From Epiperipatus broadwayi (lineage: Eukaryota; Onychophora; Udeonychophora; Euonychophora; Peripatidae), in contig JAQFVV010012446.1 in NCBI GenBank assembly GCA_028023455.1, positions 7,131,501 to 7,195,500 on the forward strand: DNA of 64,000 nt, read 5' to 3'. Positions 22,944-34,800 of the stretch are shown here, in pieces. The position numbers and the translations under genes are program-made. A model generated the notes under the pieces. The model worked only from the letters and a program-made list of their open reading frames with translations, made no database searches and had not been told where the DNA came from. Within the stretch, counting starts at the first letter, position 1. Each line of letters starts with the position of its first letter.

Positions 22944-24255
22944 ATATTTATTTCCCAACTATTTTTACTATTAATCTTAGAGATATTTAATGGATTATGT
23001 ATACTACTATAAAATCAAGTCATTAGATAAAATAAAATGTATTTTTAATGCTAATAAAACAAACGCTCTAAACATCTTCAGTATGTATGTTTTCGTAATT
23101 CATTTCATTTGATAATGCATTATTAGTTGATTGACTTTATATTATTTTCACTTTATCTCATAAAATTTTAAATAAATAATAATAATTTATTTATAAATTA
23201 AAGTGTTTACATCTTGTAATCATAGATGTTAATTAAAAAATATATAAGTTTCTATCAGTATAGTAAATTAAATACAGAAATATTTGTAAAAATAACTTGA
23301 TTGAGATCGTAATTAAAAATACATTTAGAAATATTTCTCTATTTAAAATACAGTAACTTTAAAGTTATTTTTAACTCAAGCTTTTGTTAACGATAATTAT
23401 AAGAGGTCGGATTAGTCACCAAAAAGAACTTCTGATAAGCTCCTTTGGTGATCGCATTTCCTGTTGTATAGATGTTAAGATTCTTATCTTAGTTGAGAGA
23501 TTTTCAATTTATCAGTTAGAATAAAAGATTTTTTAAAACCTCATGGGGTCAAATTTATCCTCATTCTCGAATGACTCATTAAGAAAGGATTGTGATTTTT
23601 TGTTGACAATATTAAATAGATACTCCATTTTTACTTTTACAATAAATATTTTTCTTTTTTAGGCTTGTTAATAATAAAAAAAACAAGTTAATTGATTAAT
23701 GGTACTAAAGTGAAATAATATATTAAGAAATTAAATATTTTTATTTTATAAAAAATTTAATTAAAAAGAATATTTTGTGATCAAATTATATAAATGTTTC
23801 AAAGTAAATTATAAATTCAAATTAGAAAAATAGGATTAATTAATTAATATATATACTGTATTTGCATGTAAAGCAAAAAATTTGAACTTTCTAAAAGTGA
23901 AGTAATTTTTTTTTTTTTTTACTAGATAATAATGTAATAATAATAAGTTGAATAAAGCCAGATTAATCTTAAGTAAAAAAAAACAAACAAGTGTAGTACT
24001 TTAAATTAGTATAATGAAATCAAAATTAAAAAATGATAATTTATTCTGATTAATATCAATAAAAGTGACATAAAATAAAAGTTGATTTTACAATTGTTTT
24101 ATAATGACACTATCAAATATGTTTGCAAAGAATATATAAATAAATAAGTCAATATAATAAACTAAATACATCAATTGACAATTAAATCAGTATCCAAAAT
24201 AAAATTACAAATTCATTATTAATATATATATTGTCTATATTAAACTATAAAATTA
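22944..24255. other. No gene seen; one hairpin
   Basis: CACCAAA (about 23417-23423) can pair with TTTGGTG (about 23443-23449) in a CpG-bearing patch, 23390-23600. Elsewhere AT-rich. Confidence 0.4.
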
Positions 24256-24490
24256 GAAGGAATTTGAACTCAGACTTTCAAGTTCCCTACAGCCAACATT
24301 CCACCTTATAGAACACATGACCACATATATGTGAAGAAGATAAATGGGTCAGCACAAAGTATGTATATTGGAGAAAATTATTTTTTTTTTACATGTATAT
24401 GGTCATTTGTATCATTTGTATTGGTTGTATAAGATGAAGTGCATGGCTGTGGAAAGCTTCAAAGTCTGAGTTCAAGTCCCTTCTAAATCC
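24256..24490. mobile_element. Small foldback with tRNA-like ends (family B)
   Basis: The arms read GGAATTTGAACTCAGACTTT at the left and AAAGTCTGAGTTCAAGTCCC at the right. Each end carries a tRNA B-box-like GAGTTCAA. The middle is reduced compared with the full element at 33116-33850. Confidence 0.6.
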
Positions 24491-26184
24491 ACTATTAATG
24501 TTTTTCCAGCTAAGATAAACTTTTCAAACATTTTGTAATAGTCTGTTCTTGAGAAGTCTGCCTTGGGAGATACTATTGATAATGGAATTTTAATTTTTAT
24601 GAACTATTAATTTCATTGTGAATTGATATAATTAATTTATAAATAAATTAGAGCAAGGATGGGGGGTGGGTAGAAAGAAACTCCTAAAAGTTTTTACATT
24701 AACCTAAGAATCTAAAGATAATAAAACAAAATAGACCAAAAAATTTAAAGGTAATCAAGAACAGTTTATTGGCTATTTATCCTCATGGTTAATTAATTAA
24801 CAAATATTATTTTACTGTGTGCCACATCTAGACCTATTCTGATTAACTATACATTAAATAAAATAAAATTTTACTATGGCATGAGTTGAGTTCTTATGCT
24901 AGTTTTTGAAACCTAACATCATGGTTTAATTCTAGATAAGGTGCTATAAATGCTTATTTACTATAATAATAAATATTACATCTAATTCTCATTACAGATA
25001 CAGGTTCATTTGAATTTTATAATTATTAAGATTCAGCTAATTATATTGGGATAGTTTTTGGGTGATGTCAATCTCCTGTACCACAATTCCATTTTAATTA
25101 AAAAATGATGTATAATTATTTACTCACAAGATAAATTATAAATAATAAATTCATGTACCACTATTTGTTAATTAATGAAATATTATTTTATTTAACCCAT
25201 TCCTTTTTGTTCTCTACACTTCAACATGTTGATTTTACTAGTTTATCAACATGATTTCATATTTCTATGATGAATTTGGAGTGGGATATTGTAAGACATA
25301 TATGTGTATGTGCATAGTTATTCATCTTCTATATGGTACCAGATAGTGTTAAATCACTGTAATCATCTGCAGTTATTTCCATTCTACTATGGATACCACT
25401 TGGGATAATGGTATAAATCCTTATCTCCAGAAACCAATCTGAAGATGGAGATTTTAATGTACTATAATAAGTAGTTTTAGAGTACGATCAATATAAGAAT
25501 TTTTGAATAGTAATTTGTACAAAATGAACAGGACATCATTCTCAGAATATTTGGTGGGGTATATATACCACATATGAATATTTCATAAAATTGACAGCTT
25601 AATTATTTCCTATTTTAAAATTATTAAACTTTTCAAAAGTCTTCAAAGAAATTCAAACAATGTAATTAGGAAAACTGACAAAATATTGAGAAAAAAAAAT
25701 TAAAAACCTAAAAATCTCTTCATCAGAACTAATCAAAAATAAATATTAAAAATAACTTTTTTTTAATTTATAAACATTTTAGCTGATATAAAATAATTTG
25801 GATATAATTGTAAATATTTAATTCTACCAAAAATTATAATATTTTAATAATATCTATTAAATTTATTTCAACCAAATTACCAGGAAAGCTGATGATATAA
25901 TATTTTTTTTTTAAGACAAAATGCTCATTTGTTATTATGAGAGGAGTTGTTTTTATAGAGAAGTTGATACATAAATAAGTAATGGTAAATATATTTGTTC
26001 AGCAAAAGATTCTGGTAGCATGATTAAAACAAAAAATTAAAATATTTATTATGAAGAAAATTATATTGATAAAAAATAATTGAAATCATCTACAGCAAAC
26101 AATGGATTCTAATCTACCAAAAGAATAAATATAATTTCAATTTTTTTTTTTAGCACAATGGAACATGTCCAAGTAGTGAGTGAA
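24491..26184. other. No gene seen
   Basis: AT-rich. A purine patch, GGGGGGTGGGTAG, is near 24661. No coding signal. Confidence 0.5.
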
Positions 26185-27245
26185 GTTACAGAAAAGACCA
26201 ATGAATAATAGATACCATTCTGATTAGGATTTATGCATTATAAAAAAGTATTTGATTCCATAAGCATTTCCATAATGATTAAAGCATTGGGTAATCAAGA
26301 TATAGTTCTAGAATAATGTCATATGCTTAAGAATATTTATCAAAATACAAGGATGTACAACAAAATGATTCCATATTTTAAAAACTTTGTACAGCAGTTT
26401 TACAATAAGTGTTTTATGAATTACAATGGAAAGCTAAGAGATTAAAAATAAATGGACATTATTTAAGTCATCTAGATTTTAGTATTTTGTGGACTAAAAT
26501 GGGAAGCTAAGAAATTATAAATAAATTGACATTACTTAATTCATCTAGATTTTGCTGGTAATATGCTTGGCTTTGTAAATAATGCTCCAGAGATTCATGA
26601 AATATTGCAAGAGTTATCAGATGAAAGTAATAAAATAAGACTAAAGATAAATGCTAAAAAATCTAATATACAATTAATTTTTTCAAAACAAAATAAAATT
26701 TGATTGTATTAAATTAAAAGAAGTTAACAACTTAAATATATCTTGGTCAAATTATTACACAGATAAAAAAAATGGATGAAATTAATCATAAAATTAAACT
26801 AGGATGAAGTGATGGAAATAATATTAAAAGGAAATTTGCTTATGTGTTTGAAAATAAATGTTTTTAGATAAATGTGTTTTACCAATTATTACTTATAGAC
26901 CTGAGCACTTAACAGAAGAACAATACAGAAATTTAATATTATTAAGTGAAGTATAGAGAGATGTATATTAGGAGAAAAAAAAAAAGGAATTGAAACAATA
27001 ATACATGGATGAGAGTCTAAATAGGTATTATTGCCATCCCTGAAAAAATTGAGAGACTGAAATGGAATTGATCTGGACATATCATTAGAAGAGAAGATAA
27101 TAGATGAATAGATTAAATTTTAAATCAGATTATAAAAAACCTGGAAAGGAGATATCTAAGATGGATAAATTCAATTAAGTTTGCTGGTATGATGTTGAGA
27201 AGAAAGGCTAGAGATGAAGAAACTGGATTAAACTAGAATAAATTA
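26185..27245 (+). pseudogene. RTE-like LINE relic with RT region
   Basis: A heavily frameshifted copy covers more of the polyprotein than the others. A YKKVFDSI motif near 26240 is the RT A-box. LKINGHYLSHLDF and NAPEIHEILQELSDES (about 26570-26630) are the region around the usual FADD. MDEINHKIKLG, RCILG and LKWN.SGHIIRRED blocks follow. The catalytic ADD is lost. A ~65-bp stretch is duplicated at about 26429-26560. Confidence 0.75.
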
Positions 27246-27793
27246 TAATAATTAATAAAATGCAAAATGTAATAATTTTTGATAAAATACAATACTTAAA
27301 ATGCTATCCAAGTGATTTTATATCAGATAAAATGTTCATAAATATTAATACTTATAAAGAAAGTTTTCCTTCATAATTTATTTGTAATTTTACTGTTAGT
27401 ATTGATGAAAGGATTTATAAGTTTATAAATAATTAAAAAAAATATCAGCGTTGGTAACTAAACTATTTTATAAAAGGTTAATCATTTTAAGATGCAAAAT
27501 AATTGAGAATATGATAAATCTATTAATAGATTAAGCAGTATAAGAAAGTTGCAATGTATACTATATTTTGTTCCAAATCCCCTTATCATGTATAAGACCA
27601 TGTTTTGTTTGATAAATGTTAATTAAAATAGAATATGTATTGTTTATTCAACTGCAAGTTTATGGTACTTTTCAATATGCTTTTTTTATATGTTTAGTAA
27701 GCATATATAAATCAACATTATAGTATAAACATAATTAAAAATAATATTAATAATAATAAGTTAAGGAGACATATTTACATATATTTTATAATG
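27246..27793. other. No gene seen
   Basis: AT-rich spacer between the LINE relic and family A copy A5. Confidence 0.5.
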
Positions 27794-28072
27794 TCACATG
27801 ATCACCATCTCTTATGATAGCACATAATTGTTATTAAACAGGCAAAACTCTGCAAACAGTAGTGCCACCCTGTGCCAAATCAATGGATGCCAGAAGATCT
27901 AGATGCAGTGCTATCAGATCCAAGGCTCCTCACTGACGAAGGCCACAAGCCAGAAACTAGTCTGGAGATAGTAGGCACTAGATGGGGATTTTATGCACAA
28001 GCTTTCAGACATCCATTAATTACTCTGGTTGCCACAGGATGGCACTACTGTATGGAGAGTTTTACCTGTTTA
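27794..28072. mobile_element. Family A element, copy A5
   Basis: A well-preserved copy: TCACATGATCACCATCTCTT at the left, AAACAGGCAAAACTCTGC and AGTAGTGCCACC in the left arm, GGATGGCACTACTGTATGGA in the right arm. The 106-residue open frame across it is not a gene. Confidence 0.7.
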
Positions 28073-28639
28073 ATATTTTATTATGTGTTTGCTTATTCAT
28101 TCAATGAAAAAATAAGAAGTAAATATTTAATGTGCGGTATTTTTTTTCCAAATAAAGTAAATAATGATATGTCTAAATCTTATCACATTTAAATAAGCTC
28201 CAACTGTTTTTTTTTTTTTCAATAACAGTTTTTGTCTTATATAAATATAATAGCAGACTTGTTATTAAGAAACCATGGTTTTTCTAATTATTTTCACATT
28301 TTTAAACTAATATCAACTTTAAGAATGTTAAAAAATTTTGGAAAATATTTTATTATATGAAATACTACACATCAAATTTGAAAGGATATTAAAGTAAAAA
28401 TAAGTATAAACTGAAGCAATTTTGTTAATAAACATAAATGTGTATTTTCTCTGAGATGGGAAAATGGATATTGGCAAAATTTATTTTCTTTTTTTTTTTT
28501 AAAAAAATGTGACTATGTACAGCTCTCAGATAAAGAAAAATGGCTGCCTGAGAATTGTAAAATGTTTTAAATTTGTAAATTATTTTTTTGTTTGCTTGTC
28601 TGTATTCTTTTGTGGATAGTCTATAATTGAAGCCATTTT
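28073..28639. other. No gene seen
   Basis: AT-rich spacer before the possible PLE relic. Confidence 0.5.
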
Positions 28640-29640
28640 TGACCTCACTTTATTGATGTTCTTATTTCTGTATTAATTAATAATGAATCTTTATCTAGAA
28701 AGAATATTAAGATTATTAAAGATTTGCTGTTACTGTTACAGGATTCTATGTATTCTATGTATGATAATTGTGTATATATATATATATGATTGTTTGTTTG
28801 TAGTGGAAAAAAGACATTTAGAATAATTATTAAATGTACTAATTTGATTTGATCCTTCTAATATGTATACATTTTAGAAGGACTAATTAGACTTATTCAA
28901 TTAAAATTTACAGATTTATTAGTGATAAGAGATTTAAAAAATAATTGTTTAATATATTGACATTATGTTAAAAGAATTTACAATCTTTTATTAAACCTGA
29001 TAACTATCAACCTAATTTTCATAAAATAGCTGCTTTAAGGAATTTTTGTTATATAAATTAGTAATTAAATAGTTTTAAAAAGATTATCTTACTATTGTTT
29101 ATTTTGATAAATTAGTTAAAAGTATTTTGTTTAATAGATATTTTTTAGTCATGCTAATAATAATTTTAAAAATGTTAAGATAAATGAAAAATATAATTTT
29201 ATTTCTTTGCCTTATAATTGTCTTCTTATAATGTTTTAGAAAGTATAATATGTTTGGGAATAGTAATATAACATGGAGAGAGGTTATTATTTTAAATAAT
29301 TTATTGAATAAGACAAAAGAAAAAGTTTTATAAAAATGTTATATCTGGAGTAGTTTGTATGATTTCTTTGTTTTTTTTTGTAAGAAATTATATAGATAGT
29401 TTGAGCTTAAATGCAAGAGTGAAAATTCATAAAAGTAGAGTACAAAATAAATATTTTAGTTTTGCATTATGTATCCATAAAAAAGAAAATGCAGGTCATT
29501 AGATTATGCTTGAGAAGGCTAAGGTTATCTTTGAAAAGAATGAAATAAAGAGAAGAATTAAAGAACCTCTGTTATTGAAAAATGATGATTCTGAAGGTAT
29601 GAAGTTCTTAAAAAGTTTTCTTTAATATTAAAGATAATTG
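28640..29640 (+). pseudogene. Possible Penelope-like relic, C-terminal part
   Basis: Scattered frames recall a PLE C-terminus: FISLPYN near 29205, a weak GIY-YIG-like stretch, and HKKENAGH...LEKAKVIFEKNEIKRRIKEPLLLKN at about 29475-29580. The last resembles the conserved H...ILE...KR.IKEAL tail after PLE endonucleases. Decay is heavy, so this is an inference. Confidence 0.4.
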
Positions 29641-30649
29641 GAATATAAGATAGAATTTTAGTATAGTAGATGAACACACTGAGACAACTACATTGGCAGT
29701 AAATTTGTAGTTTAAATTTTGATAGTGATAGTGATTATTATTATTCAAAAATAAACACTATCATAAAAGCTTATTTATTCCTTTTAACACAGTATGCTTA
29801 ATTAATTTAACAAAATATAGTATGCTTTCAACTAGCTTATAGTCATAATTATTATTTAATTCTGAAATGGTGTAATTTGTATATCATATTGTTTAGTTTA
29901 GCTTTTAAATCACTATTTCAATTTTTATTTATGTATAAATACACGTTTATGAATATTAAAAGTGCAATAATTAAATAAAAACTGGTCTCAGCTGTTAATG
30001 AACATTTGCATGAATTTAATACATAAATTAAACTCATCTTAATAAAAAACAAATCCTTAAAGCCCATTTCCATCTGAAAAAAAATAACTCTTCTATTAGC
30101 CCATGTTACAACATCTTACATGTCTTCAAACTTTTTGTTCAACATTTGCCATTACTAAATTATTACAATTCAATTAACAAGTACTAAATATCTTGCTTAT
30201 ACTTATTTGATAATGATGTCTTTAAATAACCAAATTACTATCAGGGCTGAACAGCAGTACACACATTATCAACAGTATTGTTAAAGTAATGAAGTTCACA
30301 TTGCTAGAATATAAACCTAACATGAGGGAAGCAGTTACAATAAAGCTGGAAATGGCACCATACCTACACACAAGGCAATGGAAGTGTTAGGCAAATGTAA
30401 AAGGGCTTGCTTCAATAGTTGCATGGCAACTATATGCTATTCTTAGCCAATGTATCAGACATACAGTATGGCAGATATTTTATATAAAATATATCTAAAT
30501 ATATACTGTACATATGCATTAATAAATATTTAATTATATTTATGTGATTTTGTGTTTATTCTAAGTTTATATAAATACAATAGATTTAGTGCACTCTGAC
30601 AGTTTTTTGCTCATGAACTCAATAAATATGCATTTAATTGTTCACAAAT
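29641..30649. other. Little recognised
   Basis: 30240-30480 is less AT-rich (GAGGGAAGCAGTTAC, GGAAATGGCACC) and may be an unclassified retroposon. A short repeat lies at 30097. Confidence 0.35.
30097..30140. repeat. Short dispersed repeat, copy 1
   Basis: TTAGCCCATGTTACAACATC and CTTACATGTCT recur in near-identical form at 31038-31075. Confidence 0.35.
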
Positions 30650-30760
30650 TCATAAGAGATTTGACCACCGAAAGTGACAGAGACAAAACTACAATTCATG
30701 GATTTGCAGCTTAAAGTCAACCATTACATTACATCATACAGGACATCACAATTCTGATTA
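30650..30760 (-). mobile_element. tRNA-like SINE relic
   Basis: The minus strand has a B-box-like GGTGGTCAAATCTC near 30659-30672, and TAATGGTTGACTTTAAG upstream as a weak A-box region. Related sequence is suspected at 32695-32800 and 45540-45640. Confidence 0.3.
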
Positions 30761-31037
30761 TCATTAATCATTTATTTGGCCATTTATTATTATATAATTT
30801 TTAGACCAGATATGAATTTTAAACTTAATTAACAATTAATCTAATTGTTTTTATTAAATACAACAATATGGTGTTATTGTTTTAACACTACTATTCCTCT
30901 CTTTCAAAACATATGTAATATCCCAGATAAAAATGTAAACTTCTATTTTTATACACATACTTAAAACATATTCATATAAATGGGAAAAAAAGAGACATGA
31001 TCATAGTATGCGCTCTCCATGAATTAGTACTATTCAG

Positions 31038-31075
31038 TTAGCCCATTCACAACCTCTTACATGTCTCCATTATAT
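31038..31075. repeat. Short dispersed repeat, copy 2
   Basis: TTAGCCCATTCACAACCTC and TTACATGTCTCC correspond to the copy at 30097-30140. Confidence 0.35.
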
Positions 31076-31329
31076 ATGTTTAGTATTTATTCATATGTCT
31101 ACTGTAATAAATGATGTAGAAATATGTAATATAGTTATATAAAAATTATATTTAATATACAGTATTTTGCATATGGATGTTAATATTCTTTACAAAGTAT
31201 ATCATTATTTTGTCTTCAATGTTTATGGTTTTCCCTTCACCTTAATATATTTTCATTGCTGTGCTCCATTATGAAATAAAAGCAAGTAATAAATTTAGCA
31301 TGTGTAGATTGAGTAGTAGTATTTTATTA

Positions 31330-31460
31330 TGGTTTATAATTGTATAATTATATATTTATATATTATAGCTCTGATGATAACCGCAGAACAGTCAAAACTG
31401 TCAAAATAAGGTTTTGATGCAAAAAATAGTATTATTGAAGTGTTTAAGAAAGTTGTAAAT
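31330..31460 (+). mobile_element. Single arm of the hammerhead-like foldback family
   Basis: ATTATAGCTCTGATGA at about 31362-31377 contains a perfect CTGATGA box. It is followed by ACAGTCAAAACTGTCAAAAT and a GAAGTGTTTAAGAAAG tail that matches the 20320 region. Stem II has decayed. Confidence 0.5.
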
Positions 31461-32694
31461 GGCATGATGTTTAAATAAAATTATTAACATAGTTTTATCC
31501 GTAAGATTTATATCATAGGTTCTGAAATAACATATACCTTTATAAATTTAGATATGAAAGATTGGAAGAGGAGGGAGGGTGTTAAAATAAAGAAGATGCC
31601 ATTAAAAACACCAATTTCACAAATTACTGTCACTAAAAAAAAATTTGGACTTTATATCTCTATGTTTATTTTTTAAACCTTCCTTCTGGAATTAATGTAA
31701 CGCAAATTGTTATATTATATTTTAAAACAAATTGTTATGAACTTATCATAACTTGTCCTCGTTACAATATTATCAAGATTGGATTTAAGTTAAGGAGCCA
31801 ATGTTATTATCAAGCCAAAGGGAAATGTAGGTCACTGAATCCAGTTGTTATCAGTAAGGATAGGGATCTGTTTATATATTGAAGTTTATTTGAAAGATAA
31901 ATCAGATAATGCAGATAGGGCTGTCAGATACTGAATGTTGGCATGTACATTAATCACAATAATATAGAAAGTAGTGAGAGGCATACTCAAACCTGGAGTA
32001 CTACATCTGCACAAAGGAAGCCACCCATAGGCTAAAAGTGTCAGGTTCCTAAAGGAAAGTCACAGTATTTGTACCTAACATTAACTATATTAGTATTACT
32101 ACTGAGGCTAACCATTGTATCTAAATATCCACATATATTCTATATACAGTATATTACATGACAACATAATTTACAAGCGCAGTTTTCATTTGTAATTCTT
32201 ATTAAGAAGGTAAACAACCTTCAACATTACCTTCTTAGTATGAAGTATATTAGATGGTAAATGTTTACCAAGTTGTATATTATTCATAAGTGATCAGGAA
32301 TATTATTCATGATTTTTCTATAGTATAAACACAACACAAGTTTTAAATCCCTTTTATGAAGTTATTTTCTTTCTTTAAAACAACATTTGTATATAATTTT
32401 TTTAATCTCATCAAATTATAGTAATACTTTTATGGGGATATATAACCAAAAGTTAGTTTTAAAATAATATTTTATTATTATTATCTAAAGCTGATGTTAA
32501 AAGAGTTTAAGAATAGTTGTTTTCACATTGAGGATTTTATATCCTAGCAATAAATCTTTTGCTTTTTATTTGGTAAATTTTCTAGCAGCTTCATGCTTTG
32601 AATTATTTTCAGCCCAAATGTTTATAACCATTTTACTCTTCACAATCAATCCAGTATAAAAAATAATCAAATGATTTTATTGATAGGGAGATAG
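31461..32694. other. Little recognised
   Basis: 31900-32100 is less AT-rich (CAAACCTGGAGTACTACATC, AGGAAGCCACCC) and might be another unclassified retroposon. No frame was found. Confidence 0.35.
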
Positions 32695-32800
32695 AAGTTT
32701 GAACATTGGAAATGACAGCTGGTCCATGATTCATGGACCTTGACTTCCAGAATTAGTTATTCTATTATTGCATCAAACCATAAGAGGCAAATGCATTTTA
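32695..32800 (-). mobile_element. tRNA-like SINE relic, related copy
   Basis: The minus strand contains AATAGAATAACTAATTCTGG and ends TTTCCAATGTTCAAACTTC, a B-box-like end comparable with 30650-30760. Confidence 0.3.
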
Positions 32801-33115
32801 GGTAATCTAAGAACTTTTCATTTATATATTTTATCTTATTTTCGATATAGATATAATTCAAGTGTCCATAAACTTCTGACATTCCAAATTCCTATAGATA
32901 ACGTGTAATTTAATAACAGATATGGAAATTATTAATTAAATTTACATACTATATCTATTTACTTTACTTTATATATATAAATTGTGTACAATATACTGTA
33001 TATATAAAATAACAGTACAGATTATACATACATATACAATTGTATTCATATTTAGAAATCTATTTTTAATATTTAAATACAAATACTAGTAATATACTTG
33101 GAGCTTAGATGCAAT

Positions 33116-33850
33116 AAAAGGGATTTGAACACAGATTTTCAAACACCCTTCAGTTATTCACTCTATCTCATACAATTAATACACATGACCACACATATGT
33201 GAAAAAAAGATAAATGATTTTTAATATACATATTTCATACTAAACCAGCACTCATCAATTGTTCCAGATCATCATCTCTCACACATATATATATAATCAC
33301 TGCTCCGTTTATATTAAGATAGAAATTTTCAAATTTTAATGGATAGGCACCAATCTACTCCATCCTCCAATTCTTCAGTCATCTATACTATTAAAAATCT
33401 GATGATGGAATACCCAAAACCCTTGTTAATACCAATATTACTGTCATGTCCCTGTAACCTGCCCACCCCTCTTCTATGTATTTAAATGCACAAGGTTATA
33501 TACATGAGGGGTCAGTTTGATTTAAATTACTATGGGCATCGCAATAATATTGATATTAACAAGGGATTTGGGCATTCCATCATCAACTTTTCAATGGTAT
33601 GGATGGTTGAAGAGTTGGAGTAGATTAAAATCTGTCCTATAAAGTTTGAAGATTTGCTATCTTAATATAAACGAGCACTGATTATGTATGTGTGTGGGAG
33701 ATGATGATCTGGATCAACGGATGAGTGGTGTTTCAGCATGAATATACGTATATTGGAGATCATTTATCTTCTTCGCATGTGTATCGGTTGTATACGGTAG
33801 AGCGGCTAGCTGAAGGAAGCCTGAAGGTATGTGTTCAAATCCCCTATATT
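33116..33850. mobile_element. 735-bp foldback element with tRNA-like ends (family B)
   Basis: Two arms of about 350 bp pair along most of their length: GGGATTTGAACACA at the left end against TGTGTTCAAATCCCC at the right, and GATGATGGAATACCC against GGGCATTCCATCATC near the centre. The ends resemble tRNA: GGTAGAGCGGCTAGC, then the B-box GTGTTCAAATCCC. No open frame of note. Single-arm copies lie at 46042-46413 and 47362-47768, so the arm itself is a unit. Confidence 0.75.
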
Positions 33851-34136
33851 CAATCTACTTTTATATTTTATTAATTTGGCTATCTATTACTTAAAAATAA
33901 AAATTCCTATACAATATTAGATATAATCTATAGAAAAGCATTTAATTTTTAAAATATATAATTAATTAATTAACACTTTTGGTTTTAGACATTTTAATTT
34001 AAAAATAAATTAAATTTGAATAAAGTAAGTAAGTTATCACGTTTACATTTAAAAGTAAAAAGTTTTTTTTCATTCAACTACAATACAATTAAACTTCCTG
34101 ATCTAGAAATGATTTAAATCGGGAAAAAAAAAGAAA

Positions 34137-34146
34137 GCGCGGGAAA
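34137..34146 (-). promoter_or_regulatory. E2F-type site upstream of H4
   Basis: On the minus strand this reads TTTCCCGCGC, a full match to the E2F consensus TTTSSCGC. It lies about 75 bp upstream of the TATA box. E2F control of histone genes in S phase is established in animals; its use here is inferred. Confidence 0.65.
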
Positions 34147-34167
34147 TACCACTCGTGACTATTCTAA

Positions 34168-34606
<439 letters not shown>

Positions 34607-34636
34607 GAACCTTATTATTAAGTCTTCAAACTTAAC

Positions 34637-34652
34637 GGCCCTTTTCAGGGCC
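34637..34652 (+). terminator. Histone mRNA 3' stem-loop of H4
   Basis: GGCCCTTTTCAGGGCC is a 6-bp stem with a 4-nt loop, the canonical SLBP-binding element that replaces poly(A) in replication-dependent histone mRNAs. A purine-rich tract at 34664-34674 (ACAGAAAAGAG) lies 12 nt downstream, where the U7 snRNP pairs with the histone downstream element. Confidence 0.96.
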
Positions 34653-34689
34653 AACACATTTTCACAGAAAAGAGTACACAAATAATCGT

Positions 34690-34800
34690 TATAAATTTTT
34701 GTATATCTTTTCAGCATATATGTGCTTGAGTGTATCAGTGTTATTAGATAGAGTGGAGAGTGGTTGGTCATGTGAAAGTCTGTGCTCATATACCCTATAT
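34690..34800 (+). mobile_element. Family B end fragment behind H4
   Basis: It starts about 38 bp after the H4 stem-loop. TTTCAGCATATATG, ATAGAGTGGAGAGTGGTTGG and GTGAAAGTCTG...CCCTATATTATA align with the tRNA-like end of family B. Confidence 0.5.

Noticed and set aside
27872-28192. 106-codon open frame
   Set aside because: It lies within family A copy A5 and its ends follow the inverted repeat; not a gene.
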